Assembly (NCBI RefSeq): GCF_902506495.1
Contig: NZ_LR733264.1
Coordinates: forward strand, 992,001 to 1,056,000
Source: Pseudomonas sp. 8O
Lineage (GTDB): Bacteria > Pseudomonadota > Gammaproteobacteria > Pseudomonadales > Pseudomonadaceae
DNA: 64,000 nt
Reading direction: 5' to 3'
Shown: in pieces, positions 8,829 through 17,707 of the stretch
Layout: every line of letters begins with the position of its first letter
Numbering within the stretch: position 1 is the stretch's first letter
Program-made: the position numbers and the translations under genes
The notes under the pieces: generated by a model
What the model was told of the DNA's origin: nothing
The model's input: the letters and a program-made list of their open reading frames with translations, nothing else
Database searches by the model: none

Positions 8829-9968
8829 TCAATACAGGCCGTGGGGGTTGGCTTCGATGCTGCTGTCGTTCAACGTGCCCCACATGCGGATGTAGCTCCA
8901 CAGGGTGTAGAGCAGGATGATCGGCACGAAGATGCAGGCAACGACGAACATGATGCCCAGGGTCTTGTGGCTCGACACCGCGTCCCACACGGTGAGGCTG
9001 GAGGCCGTATCGAGGCTCGACGGGAAAACGAAGGGGAACAGGGCGAAGCCGGCGGTGCAGATGGCGCCAACGATCATCAGGCTGCTGCCTGCGAAGGCCA
9101 GGCCAGCGCGGCGCCAGGTGCTGGCGAGAATCGCCAGCAGTGCGCCGATTACGCCGAGCACGGGAGCGCCCAGGGTCAGTGGGTAGCGACTGTAGTTGCC
9201 GAGCCAGCCGGCGTTGTCGGCCAGCACCTGCTTGTTCAGAGGGTTCAGTGCGGCGCCGGTATCGACGACGCTGGCCAGGCTCATGCCCTTGATGCCGAGC
9301 GCCAGCCAGCTACCGGCCAGCAGGAAACCAACCAGGAATACCAAGGCGCTGAGGTAGGTGGCACGGCGCGAGCGTGCTGCCAGGTCACCTTCGGTGCGCA
9401 GCATCAGCCAGGCGCCGCCATGGGTGCAGAGCATGCTCAGGCTGACCACGCCACAGAGCAGGGCGAAGGGGTTGAGCAGGGCGAAGAAGGAGCCGTGGTA
9501 ACTCGAGCGCATCATGCCGTCGAGCTGAAACGGCAGGCCGAGGAACAGGTTGCCGAAGGCCACGCCGAACACCAGCGCCGGTACCGCGCCGCCTACGAAC
9601 AGGGCCCAGTCCCAGGCGCTGCGCCAGCGGGTGTTTTCCAGCTTGCTGCGGTAGTCGAAGCCCACCGGGCGGCAGAACAGGGCGAACAGCACCAGCAGCA
9701 TCGCCCAGTACAGCCCGGAGAAGGCCACCGCGTAGACCAGCGGCCAGGCCGCGAACAGTGCGCCACCAGCGGTGATGAACCACACCTGGTTGCCGTCCCA
9801 GTGCGGGGCGATGGTGTTGATGGCGACGCGGCGCTCGTTGTCGGTCTTGCCGACGAAGGGCATCAGCGCCATGGCGCCCATGTCGAAGCCGTCGGTCAGG
9901 GCGAAGCCGATCAGCAGTACGCCGATCAGCACCCACCAGACGAGTTTCAGGGTTTCGTAATCGAACAT
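8829..9968 (-). CDS. cydB: Cytochrome bd ubiquinol oxidase subunit II
   Basis: A 379-residue polytopic membrane protein, the same length as E. coli CydB. The N-terminus has LVWWVLIGVLLIGFALTDGFDMG, containing the conserved acidic GFDMG region. It pairs with CydA to make the quinol oxidase that reduces O2 to water without proton pumping. It is followed by cydX and preceded by cydA with a 10-bp gap in one operon. Confidence 0.95.
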   Translation of the reverse strand: MFDYETLKLVWWVLIGVLLIGFALTDGFDMGAMALMPFVGKTDNERRVAINTIAPHWDGNQVWFITAGGALFAAWPLVYAVAFSGLYWAMLLVLFALFCRPVGFDYRSKLENTRWRSAWDWALFVGGAVPALVFGVAFGNLFLGLPFQLDGMMRSSYHGSFFALLNPFALLCGVVSLSMLCTHGGAWLMLRTEGDLAARSRRATYLSALVFLVGFLLAGSWLALGIKGMSLASVVDTGAALNPLNKQVLADNAGWLGNYSRYPLTLGAPVLGVIGALLAILASTWRRAGLAFAGSSLMIVGAICTAGFALFPFVFPSSLDTASSLTVWDAVSSHKTLGIMFVVACIFVPIILLYTLWSYIRMWGTLNDSSIEANPHGLY

Positions 9969-9978
9969 GACGAAGTCC

Positions 9979-11544
9979 TCAGGCTTGGGCCGGTTGCTGT
10001 TGCTCGAAGTGGTAGCGTCCGCTGTGCAGGCTCGACGGGCCGAGGCGGGCGAACTTGATCATCAGGTACATCTCCACCACCAGCAGCAGGCTGTAGAAGG
10101 CGATCAATGCGATCAGCGAGCCCCAGACGTCACCGGCCGACAGGCTGGAGGTGGACAGATGGGTGGGCAACACTTCACCGATCGACCAGGGCTGGCGGCC
10201 ATGCTCGGCCACGTACCAGCCGGTTTGCGCGGCGATCCAGGGCAGTGGCAGACTCCACAGCGCCCACTTGAGCAACCAGGGTTTGCTTTCCTCGTTCTTC
10301 TTTGCCGAGGCCCAGAAAGCGCAGGCGAACAGCGCCAGCATGAGAAAGCCGCAGGCGACCATGATGCGGAACGTCCAGAACAGGCTGAACACGTTGGGAA
10401 TGGTGTCCAGCGCCGCCTGTTTGATCTGCGCTTCGCTGGCATCGACCACGTTCGGCGTGTACTTCTTCAGCAGCAGGCCGTAGCCCAGGTCGTTCTTCAC
10501 TTCGTTGAAGGCAGCGAGGGTCGTGGCCGACTTGTCGCCACCACGCAGCCGTTCCAGCAGTTCATAGGCGGTCATGCCGGTGCGAATGCGCGCCTCGTGC
10601 TCGATGAGCAGGTCCTTGATGCCCTTGACTTCCTTGTCCAGCGAGCGGGTGGCGATCAGGCCCAGGGCGTAAGGGATTTTCACGGCGTAGTCGGTACGCT
10701 GCTCATCCTGATTGGGTAGACCGAACAGGGTAAAGCCGGCCGGTGCCGGGTGGGTATCCCATTCGGCCTCGATGGCGGCCAGCTTGGTCTTCTGTACGTC
10801 GCCGATCTCGTAGCCGGATTCGTCACCGAGGACGATCACCGAGAGAATGGACGCAAGGCCGAAGGCCGAGGCGATGGCAAACGAGCGGCGGGCGAAACCC
10901 AGGTCGCGTTTCTTCAACAGGTAGTAGCTTGAGATGGCCAAGACGAAGATCGAGCCGGTAACGTAGCCAGCAGCCACGGTATGCACGAACTTGACCTGCG
11001 CCACCGGGTTGAACAGCAGTGCGCCGAAGTCGGTCAGCTCCATGCGCATGGTCTCGAAGTTGAACTCGGCGCCCACCGGGTTTTGCATCCAGCCATTGGC
11101 GATCAGTATCCACAGCGCCGAGAGGTTCGAGCCAATCGCTACCAGCCAGGTGACGGTCAGGTGCTGCAGCTTGCTCAGGCGATCCCAACCGAAGAAGAAC
11201 AGGCCGATGAAGGTGGACTCGAGGAAGAAGGCCATCAGTCCCTCGATAGCCAGAGGTGCGCCGAAGATGTCGCCAACATAGTGGCTGTAGTAGGCCCAGT
11301 TGGTACCGAACTGGAACTCCATGGTAAGGCCGGTGGTGACGCCCAGTGCGAAGTTGATGCCGAACAGCTTCCCCCAGAACTTGACCATGTCCTTGTAGAC
11401 CTGTTTGCCGGTCATCACGTAGACCGACTCCATGATCGCCAGGAGGAAAGCCAGGCCCAGGGTCAGGGGGACGAAGATGAAGTGATACATCGCTGTCATG
11501 GCGAACTGCAGACGTGACAGATCGACGACTGATTCCGAGATCAT
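9979..11544 (-). CDS. cydA: Cytochrome bd ubiquinol oxidase subunit I
   Basis: A 521-residue catalytic subunit with nine predicted helices. The N-terminal [15 protein letters not shown] carries the haem b595/d-side His, and GRQPW is the family signature near the quinol site. The length, about that of E. coli CydA, shows a long Q-loop (CydAB type) rather than the shorter CioA type of P. aeruginosa. It overlaps cydP by 4 nt. Cytochrome bd enzymes are less sensitive to sulfide and cyanide than haem-copper oxidases, relevant to the neighbouring sulfide genes. Confidence 0.95.
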   Translation of the reverse strand: MISESVVDLSRLQFAMTAMYHFIFVPLTLGLAFLLAIMESVYVMTGKQVYKDMVKFWGKLFGINFALGVTTGLTMEFQFGTNWAYYSHYVGDIFGAPLAIEGLMAFFLESTFIGLFFFGWDRLSKLQHLTVTWLVAIGSNLSALWILIANGWMQNPVGAEFNFETMRMELTDFGALLFNPVAQVKFVHTVAAGYVTGSIFVLAISSYYLLKKRDLGFARRSFAIASAFGLASILSVIVLGDESGYEIGDVQKTKLAAIEAEWDTHPAPAGFTLFGLPNQDEQRTDYAVKIPYALGLIATRSLDKEVKGIKDLLIEHEARIRTGMTAYELLERLRGGDKSATTLAAFNEVKNDLGYGLLLKKYTPNVVDASEAQIKQAALDTIPNVFSLFWTFRIMVACGFLMLALFACAFWASAKKNEESKPWLLKWALWSLPLPWIAAQTGWYVAEHGRQPWSIGEVLPTHLSTSSLSAGDVWGSLIALIAFYSLLLVVEMYLMIKFARLGPSSLHSGRYHFEQQQPAQA

Positions 11545-11753
11545 CTCGGTTGCTCCTCGGTGGGTATTGAAGACGGGGTGGGTTGACCGAACAGGTGCCG
11601 CTCGACGCGCTGTTGGCCGTCCTTGGGTACTGTTGGTTCGTTGAACCAGATGGCCTTGATGCCCAGCAGCAGAGTCAGCTTGATCAGCAGGATCACAGTG
11701 ATTTCGCGTACCAGCGGAATGCGCCAGGGGGAGGGGGGATTACGTTCGGGCAT
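11541..11753 (-). CDS. cydP: Small cytochrome oxidase-associated subunit CydP
   Basis: A 70-residue protein with one transmembrane helix ([20 protein letters not shown]), of the CydP type found ahead of cydAB in pseudomonads and relatives. It is the first gene of the cyd operon and overlaps cydA by 4 nt. Upstream lie two hairpins, a CsoR-type operator and an Anr-like box. Confidence 0.8.
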   Translation of the reverse strand: MPERNPPSPWRIPLVREITVILLIKLTLLLGIKAIWFNEPTVPKDGQQRVERHLFGQPTPSSIPTEEQPR

Positions 11754-11770
11754 CTCGATGCTCCGGGTTT

Positions 11771-11799
11771 ACCGGCGCAGACCCTGAGGCTGCGCCGGT
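11771..11799. repeat. Hairpin in the cydP leader
   Basis: A 10-bp stem ACCGGCGCAG/CTGCGCCGGT with a 9-nt loop. It lies between the putative promoter and cydP, with no T-run. A second imperfect inverted repeat (about 11803-11831) overlaps the operator. These could affect mRNA stability or attenuation. Confidence 0.55.
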
Positions 11800-11826
11800 A
11801 GGATGAGTATTTCCTGATGTTACAGG

Positions 11827-11842
11827 ATACTCATGGGGGTAT
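11827..11842 (-). promoter_or_regulatory. CsoR/CstR-type operator upstream of the cyd operon
   Basis: On the minus strand this reads ATACCCCCATGAGTAT, nearly identical to the sites before the persulfide dioxygenase (16678-16693) and the haem protein/CsoR operon (17708-17723). CsoR-family repressors bind imperfect palindromes of the form ATAC-CCC...GGTAT. It lies 74 bp upstream of cydP. Confidence 0.65.
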
Positions 11843-11855
11843 GTAGTGGCTGGAG

Positions 11856-11869
11856 TTGATGCAGGTCAG
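11856..11869 (-). promoter_or_regulatory. Anr/FNR-like box of the cyd operon
   Basis: On the minus strand this reads CTGAC-CTGC-ATCAA, close to the Anr consensus TTGAT-N4-ATCAA. Its centre is about 33 bp from the GAGTAT sequence inside the CsoR-type operator. That spacing suits a class II Anr site with a -10 element overlapped by the repressor site. Confidence 0.55.
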
Positions 11870-11917
11870 GGGAATGATGATTCGTGAAGGATTTCTGGAT
11901 CAAACTCCCTCGGTGGC

Positions 11918-14050
11918 TTAGTCGAACGCCGGTAGCTCTGGGGACAGCAGCTCGTGTCCAGCGGCTTGCCAGGCCTCGATGCCGCCACTCAACGACAGCA
12001 CGTTGCGATACCCCATTTCTCGTAGAGCGTCGGCAGCCAGAGCCGAGCGACCGCTGTTCTTGCAATAGAGGACCAGCTTGAGCGTGCGATCGGCCAGTTG
12101 CGGATCGTTGCCCAGCTTGAATTCCAGCAGTCCTCGGGGAATGTTGATGGCGCTAGGAATGTGCGCAGCGTTGTATTCATCCGCCTCGCGCACGTCGATC
12201 AGCAGGTCGGCATCGCGGATAGCAGCCTCGGCTTTCTGTAGATCGACTTCCTTGATGCGGGTCTTGGCGGCGAGCACCAGATCATGAGCACTTTTCATGA
12301 GGATTACCTTGCTTGGACAGTGTCTGGGGGATTGCGATGTTGGCACCGGGGCGAGCTGCTTGAGTGCCTCAAACTGGCTAATGAACACCTGGCCGCCGAA
12401 GGTTTCCAAAAAGTCGGAGCGACGTAGCTGATCCATCACCGGCCCCTTGACCTCGGACAGATGCAGCTGCACGCCGGCGGTGTGCAGGCGCTCGACGATG
12501 GCGTGTAGCGAGTCCAGGGCGCTGGCGTCGATCAGGTTGACCCCCGAACACATCAGTACCAGATGGCGTACCTGCGACCGGCTGGCGATCAGTTCGCCGA
12601 TACGGTCTTCCAGGAAGCGGGCATTGGGGAAATACAGGCTTTCATCGACGCGCAGCGACAGGACGCTGGGTGACTCGATCACGTCGAAGCGCTCGACGTT
12701 GCGAAAGTGTTCGCTGCCCGGCACCTGACCGACCACGGCGATATGTGGCTGGCTGGTGCGCCAGAGAAACAGCAGCAGCGATAGACCGACGCCGATCAGA
12801 ATGCCGGCCTCGACGCCGATCAGCAGCACGCCGAGCAGGGTGGCGATTTGAGCAGCGCCATCCTGGCGTGAGTAACGCCAAGTGTGTTGCAGTGATTTGA
12901 AGTCGACCAGGCTGAGTACGGCAACGATGACGGTCGCTGCCAGCACGGCCTGTGGCAGATCGTGCAGCTGCGGCGTCAGTAGCATCACGCTGAGGCCGAT
13001 GCCGATGGCGGTGAACACACCGGCCATGGGCGTCTGGGCGCCGGCATCGTGATTGACTACCGAGCGAGCGAAACCGCCGGTGACCGGGAAACCACCGCTC
13101 AATGCCGCGCTGATGTTGGCGGCACCGAGGCCGAGCAGCTCGTTGTCCGGCTGTATGCGCTGGCGCCGTTTGGCCGCGAGGGTCTGGCCGACGGAGACCG
13201 ATTCGACGAAGCCCACCAGGCTGATCAACAGCGCCGCGGGCAGCAACTGCATGGCCAGATCGAGATCCAGTGTCGGCAGCGTCAAGCCTGGCAACCCCTG
13301 TGGCACCAGACCGACGACCTTGACTCCGGCTGGCTCCAGTTGCAGCAGGCCGACAGCGGCAATGGCCACGATGATCGCCAGCACCGGCCCGGCCTTGGCC
13401 AGGTTACTGGCCACTTGCGGCGACAGGCCAAGGCGTTGCAATACCCGTTTCAGATGGGTTCTGGCCCACCACAGCCACACCAGGGTGAGTGCGCCGATAA
13501 CCAGCGTCGGCCAGTTCGTATCAGGCAGCGCAACCAACAGTTGTGGCAACAGGTGTGGCAGGTTCTCACCGGAGGCCGAAACCCCGAGCAGGTGCTTGAA
13601 CTGGCCGACGGCGATCAGAATGCCGGAAGCGCTGATGAAGCCTGACACCACCGGATGGCTGAGAAAGTTGGCGATGAACCCCATGCGCAGCATGGCCATG
13701 GCTGCCAGCAGCAGCCCGCAAAGCAGCGCCAGGAGCATCGCCGCGCCGATGTAGGCCTCGCTGCCGAGGGGAAACAGTGGTGTCAGGGTGGCAGCGGTCA
13801 TCAACGAAACCACTGCTACCGGACCGACCGCCAGGGTGCGACTGGAGCCAAACAGGGCGTAAGCCAGCAGCGGCAGGATGCTGGCATATAGACCGGTCAC
13901 CGGAGGCAATCCCGCGAGCATGGCGTAGGCCAGACTTTGTGGAATCAGCATCAGGGTGACGATCAGCGCGGCGAGTCCGTCCTGTGCCGCGCTGCCCCGG
14001 TCGTAGCGTCGACCCCATTCCAGGCAGGGCAGCCAGTGGTTCAGTTTCAT
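11918..14050 (-). CDS. SulP anion transporter with STAS and C-terminal rhodanese domain
   Basis: A 710-residue fusion. Residues 1-430 form a SulP transporter (IPQSLAYAMLAGLPPVTGLYASI is the family signature region), 440-555 a STAS domain, and about 600-705 a rhodanese domain with active-site loop CKNSGRS. SulP proteins move sulfate, sulfite or other anions across the inner membrane; a persulfide-carrying rhodanese suggests export or handling of sulfur oxyanions made by the upstream enzymes. The rhodanese part begins at an internal ATG (12298) preceded by an AAGG sequence, so it may also be made alone. The gene overlaps the SQR gene by 4 nt. Confidence 0.88.
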   Translation of the reverse strand: MKLNHWLPCLEWGRRYDRGSAAQDGLAALIVTLMLIPQSLAYAMLAGLPPVTGLYASILPLLAYALFGSSRTLAVGPVAVVSLMTAATLTPLFPLGSEAYIGAAMLLALLCGLLLAAMAMLRMGFIANFLSHPVVSGFISASGILIAVGQFKHLLGVSASGENLPHLLPQLLVALPDTNWPTLVIGALTLVWLWWARTHLKRVLQRLGLSPQVASNLAKAGPVLAIIVAIAAVGLLQLEPAGVKVVGLVPQGLPGLTLPTLDLDLAMQLLPAALLISLVGFVESVSVGQTLAAKRRQRIQPDNELLGLGAANISAALSGGFPVTGGFARSVVNHDAGAQTPMAGVFTAIGIGLSVMLLTPQLHDLPQAVLAATVIVAVLSLVDFKSLQHTWRYSRQDGAAQIATLLGVLLIGVEAGILIGVGLSLLLFLWRTSQPHIAVVGQVPGSEHFRNVERFDVIESPSVLSLRVDESLYFPNARFLEDRIGELIASRSQVRHLVLMCSGVNLIDASALDSLHAIVERLHTAGVQLHLSEVKGPVMDQLRRSDFLETFGGQVFISQFEALKQLAPVPTSQSPRHCPSKVILMKSAHDLVLAAKTRIKEVDLQKAEAAIRDADLLIDVREADEYNAAHIPSAINIPRGLLEFKLGNDPQLADRTLKLVLYCKNSGRSALAADALREMGYRNVLSLSGGIEAWQAAGHELLSPELPAFD

Positions 14051-15786
14051 TTCTGCTCCTTGCCGAAATCACAGGCTGCCGGTGCCTCGACTGCCAGCGG
14101 TTGGTGCGGCAGATGCTTGGGCTCGGCCAGCCACTCGCGACCACGCAGCATCAGGTCGAAGTAGATGCTTGGCATCATCCGCACCTTGAGATCCCAGGCC
14201 AGGCGCCTTGGCACTGCAGGATCCAGTGGGAAGGTGGGCAACAGCTTGCCGCCGTAACCGAACTCGGCCAATACCACCTTGCCGCGTTCCACCGTCAGCG
14301 GGCAGGAGCCATAACCATCGTAGATCGCTTGCGGGCCTCTGCCGGCCAGCACGGCCAATACGTTCTCGGCAACCACGGGTGCCTGTTTGCGCACCGCAGC
14401 GGCAGTCTTCGCGTTGGGCGCGGCGCAAACGTCGCCCAGGCTGAAGATGTTGCCGAAGCGCGGGTGGCGCAGGGTCTCGTGATCGGCCTCGACCCAGCCG
14501 TCCGCACCTGCCAGCGGGCTTTGACGAACGAACTCCGGTGCCTGTTGCGGCGGTACGGCGTGAAGCATGTCGAAGGTTTTCTCGATCACCCGTTTCTCGC
14601 CATTGGCATCGACCTGAGTGAACCAGGCTTTGCGGGCAGGGCCGTCTACGGCGGTCAGAGTCGTACCGAAGCTGAGTTGCGCGTTGTAGCGCTCGACGTA
14701 TTTCATCAATGGTGGCACGAAGGCAGGTACACCGAAGAGCACGGCGCCGGCCGAGCAGAACTCGACGTCTATCTGCGGCAACACGCCCTGTTTCAGCCAC
14801 CAGTCGCACGACAGGTACATAGCCTTCTGTGGTGCGCCGGCGCATTTGATCGGCATCGGTGGCTGGCTGAACAGTGCGCGGCCCTTGCGCAGGTTCTGCA
14901 CCAGTTGCCAGGTATAGGGCGCCAGTTCGAACTGGTAATTGGAGGTCACGCCATTCTTGCCCAGGGTTTCCTTCAATCCTTCGACGCCGTCCCAATTCAG
15001 GCTCAGGCCGGGGCAGACGATCAGCACGCGGTAGTTCACCCGATTGCCATCCTCGAGCACTACGCGCTGCTGGTCCGGCTCGAAACCGGCCACGGCGGCG
15101 CGGATCCAGTGGGCGCCGTGAGGAATGCAGCGCGCCATTGGACGCTCGGTGCGGGCACGGTCGAAGATGCCTGCGCCAACCAGCGTCCAGCCCGGTTGGT
15201 AGTAGTGCTGCTCACGTGGCTCGAGTAGGGCGATGCGGAGGTCGGCATTGCGCTTCAGCAGGCTGGCGGTCACTGCGCAACCAGCGGCGCCGCCACCCAC
15301 CACCACCACGTCATAGCGTTGCGTCGGCGTATTGCTCGGTTGCGCCTGGGTAAGCGGCGCCTGCTGCCAACGTTGCTGCAGGCGCGCAGCGAGGCCGCTG
15401 AGGTCATAACCCTGTGCGCTGGCAGTGCTCAACAGTACCTGAGGATCGAGATGATGGGCTTCGCTCAGCGCCCATAGGCTGGTGGAGCGGGTGCCGGTAC
15501 GGCAGAACGCCAACAATGGGCCGCGTATCTGTCCGAGCAGGGCGCTGAAGGCATTGACGTCCCCATCGTTGATCTGCCCGGACGTTACCGGCAGGTAGTG
15601 GTAGTCCAGGCCGCTGGCCTTGGCCGCGGCAGCCATTTCGGCGGAGCTGGGTTGGCCTTCGCCTTCACCGTCGGGGCGGTTGTTGATCACGCTGCGAAAA
15701 CCGGCAGCGGCGAGCATGCCCATATCACCAGGTTGCAACTGGGGCGCTACGGCGATGAAGGGAGTCAGATGCTTGAGCGATTCCAT
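14047..15786 (-). CDS. DUF442-sulfide:quinone oxidoreductase fusion
   Basis: A 579-residue bifunctional protein. Residues 1-125 are a DUF442/TIGR01244 phosphatase-like domain with the Cys loop CRTGTRS (Cys95), a family reported to act as a sulfur transferase. From about 155 onward lies a type II SQR-like FAD protein: dinucleotide fold VVVGGGAAG (164-169), redox Cys in PIKCAGAPQKAMYLSC, and FSLGDVCAAPN near the C-terminus. SQR oxidises sulfide to polysulfide/persulfide and passes electrons to quinone, and so to a terminal oxidase. It is the middle gene of the operon persulfide dioxygenase, SQR, SulP. Confidence 0.9.
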   Translation of the reverse strand: MESLKHLTPFIAVAPQLQPGDMGMLAAAGFRSVINNRPDGEGEGQPSSAEMAAAAKASGLDYHYLPVTSGQINDGDVNAFSALLGQIRGPLLAFCRTGTRSTSLWALSEAHHLDPQVLLSTASAQGYDLSGLAARLQQRWQQAPLTQAQPSNTPTQRYDVVVVGGGAAGCAVTASLLKRNADLRIALLEPREQHYYQPGWTLVGAGIFDRARTERPMARCIPHGAHWIRAAVAGFEPDQQRVVLEDGNRVNYRVLIVCPGLSLNWDGVEGLKETLGKNGVTSNYQFELAPYTWQLVQNLRKGRALFSQPPMPIKCAGAPQKAMYLSCDWWLKQGVLPQIDVEFCSAGAVLFGVPAFVPPLMKYVERYNAQLSFGTTLTAVDGPARKAWFTQVDANGEKRVIEKTFDMLHAVPPQQAPEFVRQSPLAGADGWVEADHETLRHPRFGNIFSLGDVCAAPNAKTAAAVRKQAPVVAENVLAVLAGRGPQAIYDGYGSCPLTVERGKVVLAEFGYGGKLLPTFPLDPAVPRRLAWDLKVRMMPSIYFDLMLRGREWLAEPKHLPHQPLAVEAPAACDFGKEQK

Positions 15787-15796
15787 GATGACGACC

Positions 15797-16660
15797 TCAG
15801 AGTACGTCGAGGGGGATCTTCAGGTAGCGGGTGCCGTTGTCTTCGGCCGGCGGCAGCTTCCCGGCGCGCATGTTGATCTGCACCGAAGGCAGGATCAGGT
15901 TGGGCATGCCCAGGGTGGCGTCACGCTTGCGCCGCATGGTGACGAAATCAGCTTCGGCGATGCCCTGGTGAACGTGGATGTTGTGCGCGCGTTCCTCGGC
16001 CACCGTGGTCTGGTTGCGGTAGTCGTCGCGGCCCGGCGCCTTGTAGTCGTGGCACATGTAAAGGCGGGTTTCGTCCGGCAGGGCGAACAGTTTCTGGATC
16101 GACTGGTAAAGGATGTGTGCGTCACCGCCGGGAAAATCGCAGCGCGCGGTGCCGTAGTCAGGCATGAACAGAGTGTCACCAACGAAACCGGCATCGCCGA
16201 TCAGGTAGGTCATACAGGCCGGGGTATGGCCGGGCGTATGAATGGCTCGTGCCTGCAGTTCGCCGATGCGGAAGGAGTCGCCGTCGTGGAACAGGCGGTC
16301 GAACTGGCTGCCATCTGTGGCGAACTCGGTGCCGGCGTTGAACAGCTTGCCGAAGGTATTCTGTACCACGGTAATGTGCTCGCCGATGGCCAACTTGCCA
16401 CCCAGCTCACGCTTGAGATACGGCGCAGCGGACAGATGGTCGGCGTGCACGTGCGTCTCCAGCAGCCACTCGACGTGCAGGCTGCGCTCCCGGACGAAGG
16501 CCAGGATGCGGTCTGCGCTGGTATGCGAGGTGCGTCCGGCGGCAGGGTCGTAGTCCAGTACCGAGTCGATGATCGCGCAATGCCGAGTGGCCGGATCGAT
16601 GACGACGTAGCTGTAGGTGTAGGTGGCAGGGTCGAAGAATTCGACGACATCGGGGTGCAT
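15797..16660 (-). CDS. MBL-fold persulfide dioxygenase (ETHE1/Blh-like)
   Basis: A metallo-beta-lactamase-fold protein of 287 aa. The iron-binding motif THVHADH is at residues 69-75, with the downstream His and Asp ligands in HTPGHTPA and GFVGDTLF. Persulfide dioxygenases oxidise glutathione persulfide to sulfite, removing the product of SQR. It is the first gene of the sulfide operon, with a GAGGAG ribosome-binding site, and lies 10 bp before the SQR gene. The CsoR-type operator is 18 bp upstream of the start codon. Confidence 0.9.
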   Translation of the reverse strand: MHPDVVEFFDPATYTYSYVVIDPATRHCAIIDSVLDYDPAAGRTSHTSADRILAFVRERSLHVEWLLETHVHADHLSAAPYLKRELGGKLAIGEHITVVQNTFGKLFNAGTEFATDGSQFDRLFHDGDSFRIGELQARAIHTPGHTPACMTYLIGDAGFVGDTLFMPDYGTARCDFPGGDAHILYQSIQKLFALPDETRLYMCHDYKAPGRDDYRNQTTVAEERAHNIHVHQGIAEADFVTMRRKRDATLGMPNLILPSVQINMRAGKLPPAEDNGTRYLKIPLDVL

Positions 16661-16677
16661 GGTCAGGCTCCTCTAAT

Positions 16678-16693
16678 ATACCCGTGGGGGTAT
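16678..16693 (-). promoter_or_regulatory. CsoR/CstR-type operator of the sulfide operon
   Basis: On the minus strand this reads ATACCCCCACGGGTAT, the most symmetrical of the three related sites. It lies just before the ribosome-binding site of the persulfide dioxygenase gene. Confidence 0.75.
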
Positions 16694-16862
16694 TTAATTA
16701 AGATTGAGCGTAACTGTTTTTTGGTTCTATGCTTAGATTAAAATCGAATAATAAAAAAGACCTTGTTCGGCTCAGCTATAATCCTTTCGCAAGCCTTTTC
16801 AGTGCCTGGCCTGCGCGGGATCGCCAGGTGTCGGCGCGCACGAGCGGCGCGCCGGGAGCGCA

Positions 16863-17147
16863 TCAGGTGTACTTCGTGAATATCTCGCGCACGCGTTGCA
16901 GTGAGGCGTCAATGTCTTGCTCGGGGTCGAGCATGGCCTCTTCTATCAGGCAGGTCAGCATCAGCCGGTAGGACTTGTCCAGTGCGCTGCGCGCCGCCGA
17001 GAACTGCTGGGCGATTGCGGCGCAGTCTTCACCGCGCTTGATCATTGCCTGGATGCCGCGGATCTGCCCCTCGACCCGGGCCAGGCGCTTGAGCATCGCT
17101 TGCTGCTGCTCAAGCATGCGTACTTGCAGGTCGGTAGTCTCGGTCAT
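16863..17147 (-). CDS. CsoR/CstR-family transcriptional repressor (DUF156)
   Basis: A 94-residue four-helix regulator; the helix-1 signature RLARVEGQIRGIQAMI is clear. CsoR-family members sense Cu(I), Ni, formaldehyde or, in CstR, persulfide. This protein has Cys42 in the usual first position, but the second Cys is at 66 (24 residues later). Aligned to FrmR/CsoR, the usual His is Leu67 and the CsoR/CstR second Cys position is Ala71. Copper sensing is therefore unlikely. Operon linkage and the shared operators point to a sulfur-species sensor, which is inference. It overlaps the upstream gene by 4 nt. Confidence 0.85.
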   Translation of the reverse strand: MTETTDLQVRMLEQQQAMLKRLARVEGQIRGIQAMIKRGEDCAAIAQQFSAARSALDKSYRLMLTCLIEEAMLDPEQDIDASLQRVREIFTKYT

Positions 17148-17692
17148 GGAGCTTCCTGGGCAATGGGGCGGCTGAGGGTAAAGGCGCCGCGCAGTTCGCC
17201 GACCTGATAACCGCGGGCCTGATCATGCGGATAGTACTGGTCAATGGCCTCTTGTACCTCTGTTTTGATCGCCGTGCCGTGGCAGGCCAGGCAGGGTTCG
17301 CCCACGGCGATGGCCTGCATATAGCGGTACTGGCCGTCGACCTCTTCGCCATGGCGTAGCTCTTTCACCGGAGTACCGGCCTCGGCCGCGCTGGCGAAGC
17401 GTTCGAGCACGGCTCGCTCCCGGGCATCGGGAGCGTTGTCCGGATTGCGTACCTTGAGCGAGGTGCGGCCTAGTTGCCAGGCTTGCTGGCTGTGCTCGCT
17501 GGCGATCTGTGGCGCCAATGCCTGGCAGGCCCGCACCGCTGCGGTCGGTCCGCCCTCGGCGATGGCCTGACGGACCGTACCCAGCAAGTGCTCGGCGAAT
17601 GGTGGGATCTGCGCCGCCGCCTCGTTTTGCCAGGGGGTAGCAGCTTGTGCGGCGGTGCAGGCGAGCAGGGTGGCGAGTAGAAGTGGGCGCAT
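17144..17692 (-). CDS. Periplasmic DUF3365 haem-binding protein
   Basis: A 182-residue secreted protein: signal peptide MRPLLLATLLACTAAQA, then a DUF3365 (Tll0287-like) domain with a single haem c motif CLACH near residue 133. The family is thought to be redox or gas sensing, but no function is fixed. It is the first gene of the operon with the CsoR-type repressor, and the operator lies 15 bp before its start. A role in periplasmic sulfide or redox handling is inferred only from context. Confidence 0.85.
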   Translation of the reverse strand: MRPLLLATLLACTAAQAATPWQNEAAAQIPPFAEHLLGTVRQAIAEGGPTAAVRACQALAPQIASEHSQQAWQLGRTSLKVRNPDNAPDARERAVLERFASAAEAGTPVKELRHGEEVDGQYRYMQAIAVGEPCLACHGTAIKTEVQEAIDQYYPHDQARGYQVGELRGAFTLSRPIAQEAP

Positions 17693-17707
17693 GATCGATT
17701 CTCATAA

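Noticed and set aside
8841..10058. A 405-residue open frame antisense to cydB
   Set aside because: It mirrors the high-GC third-position bias of cydB, is rich in Gln, Gly and Ala and has no domain. The sense strand is a clear CydB.
16833..16853. GGCGCGC...GCGCGCC hairpin after the CsoR-type gene as a terminator
   Set aside because: A short stem without a T-run on either strand, so I could not support it as an intrinsic terminator.
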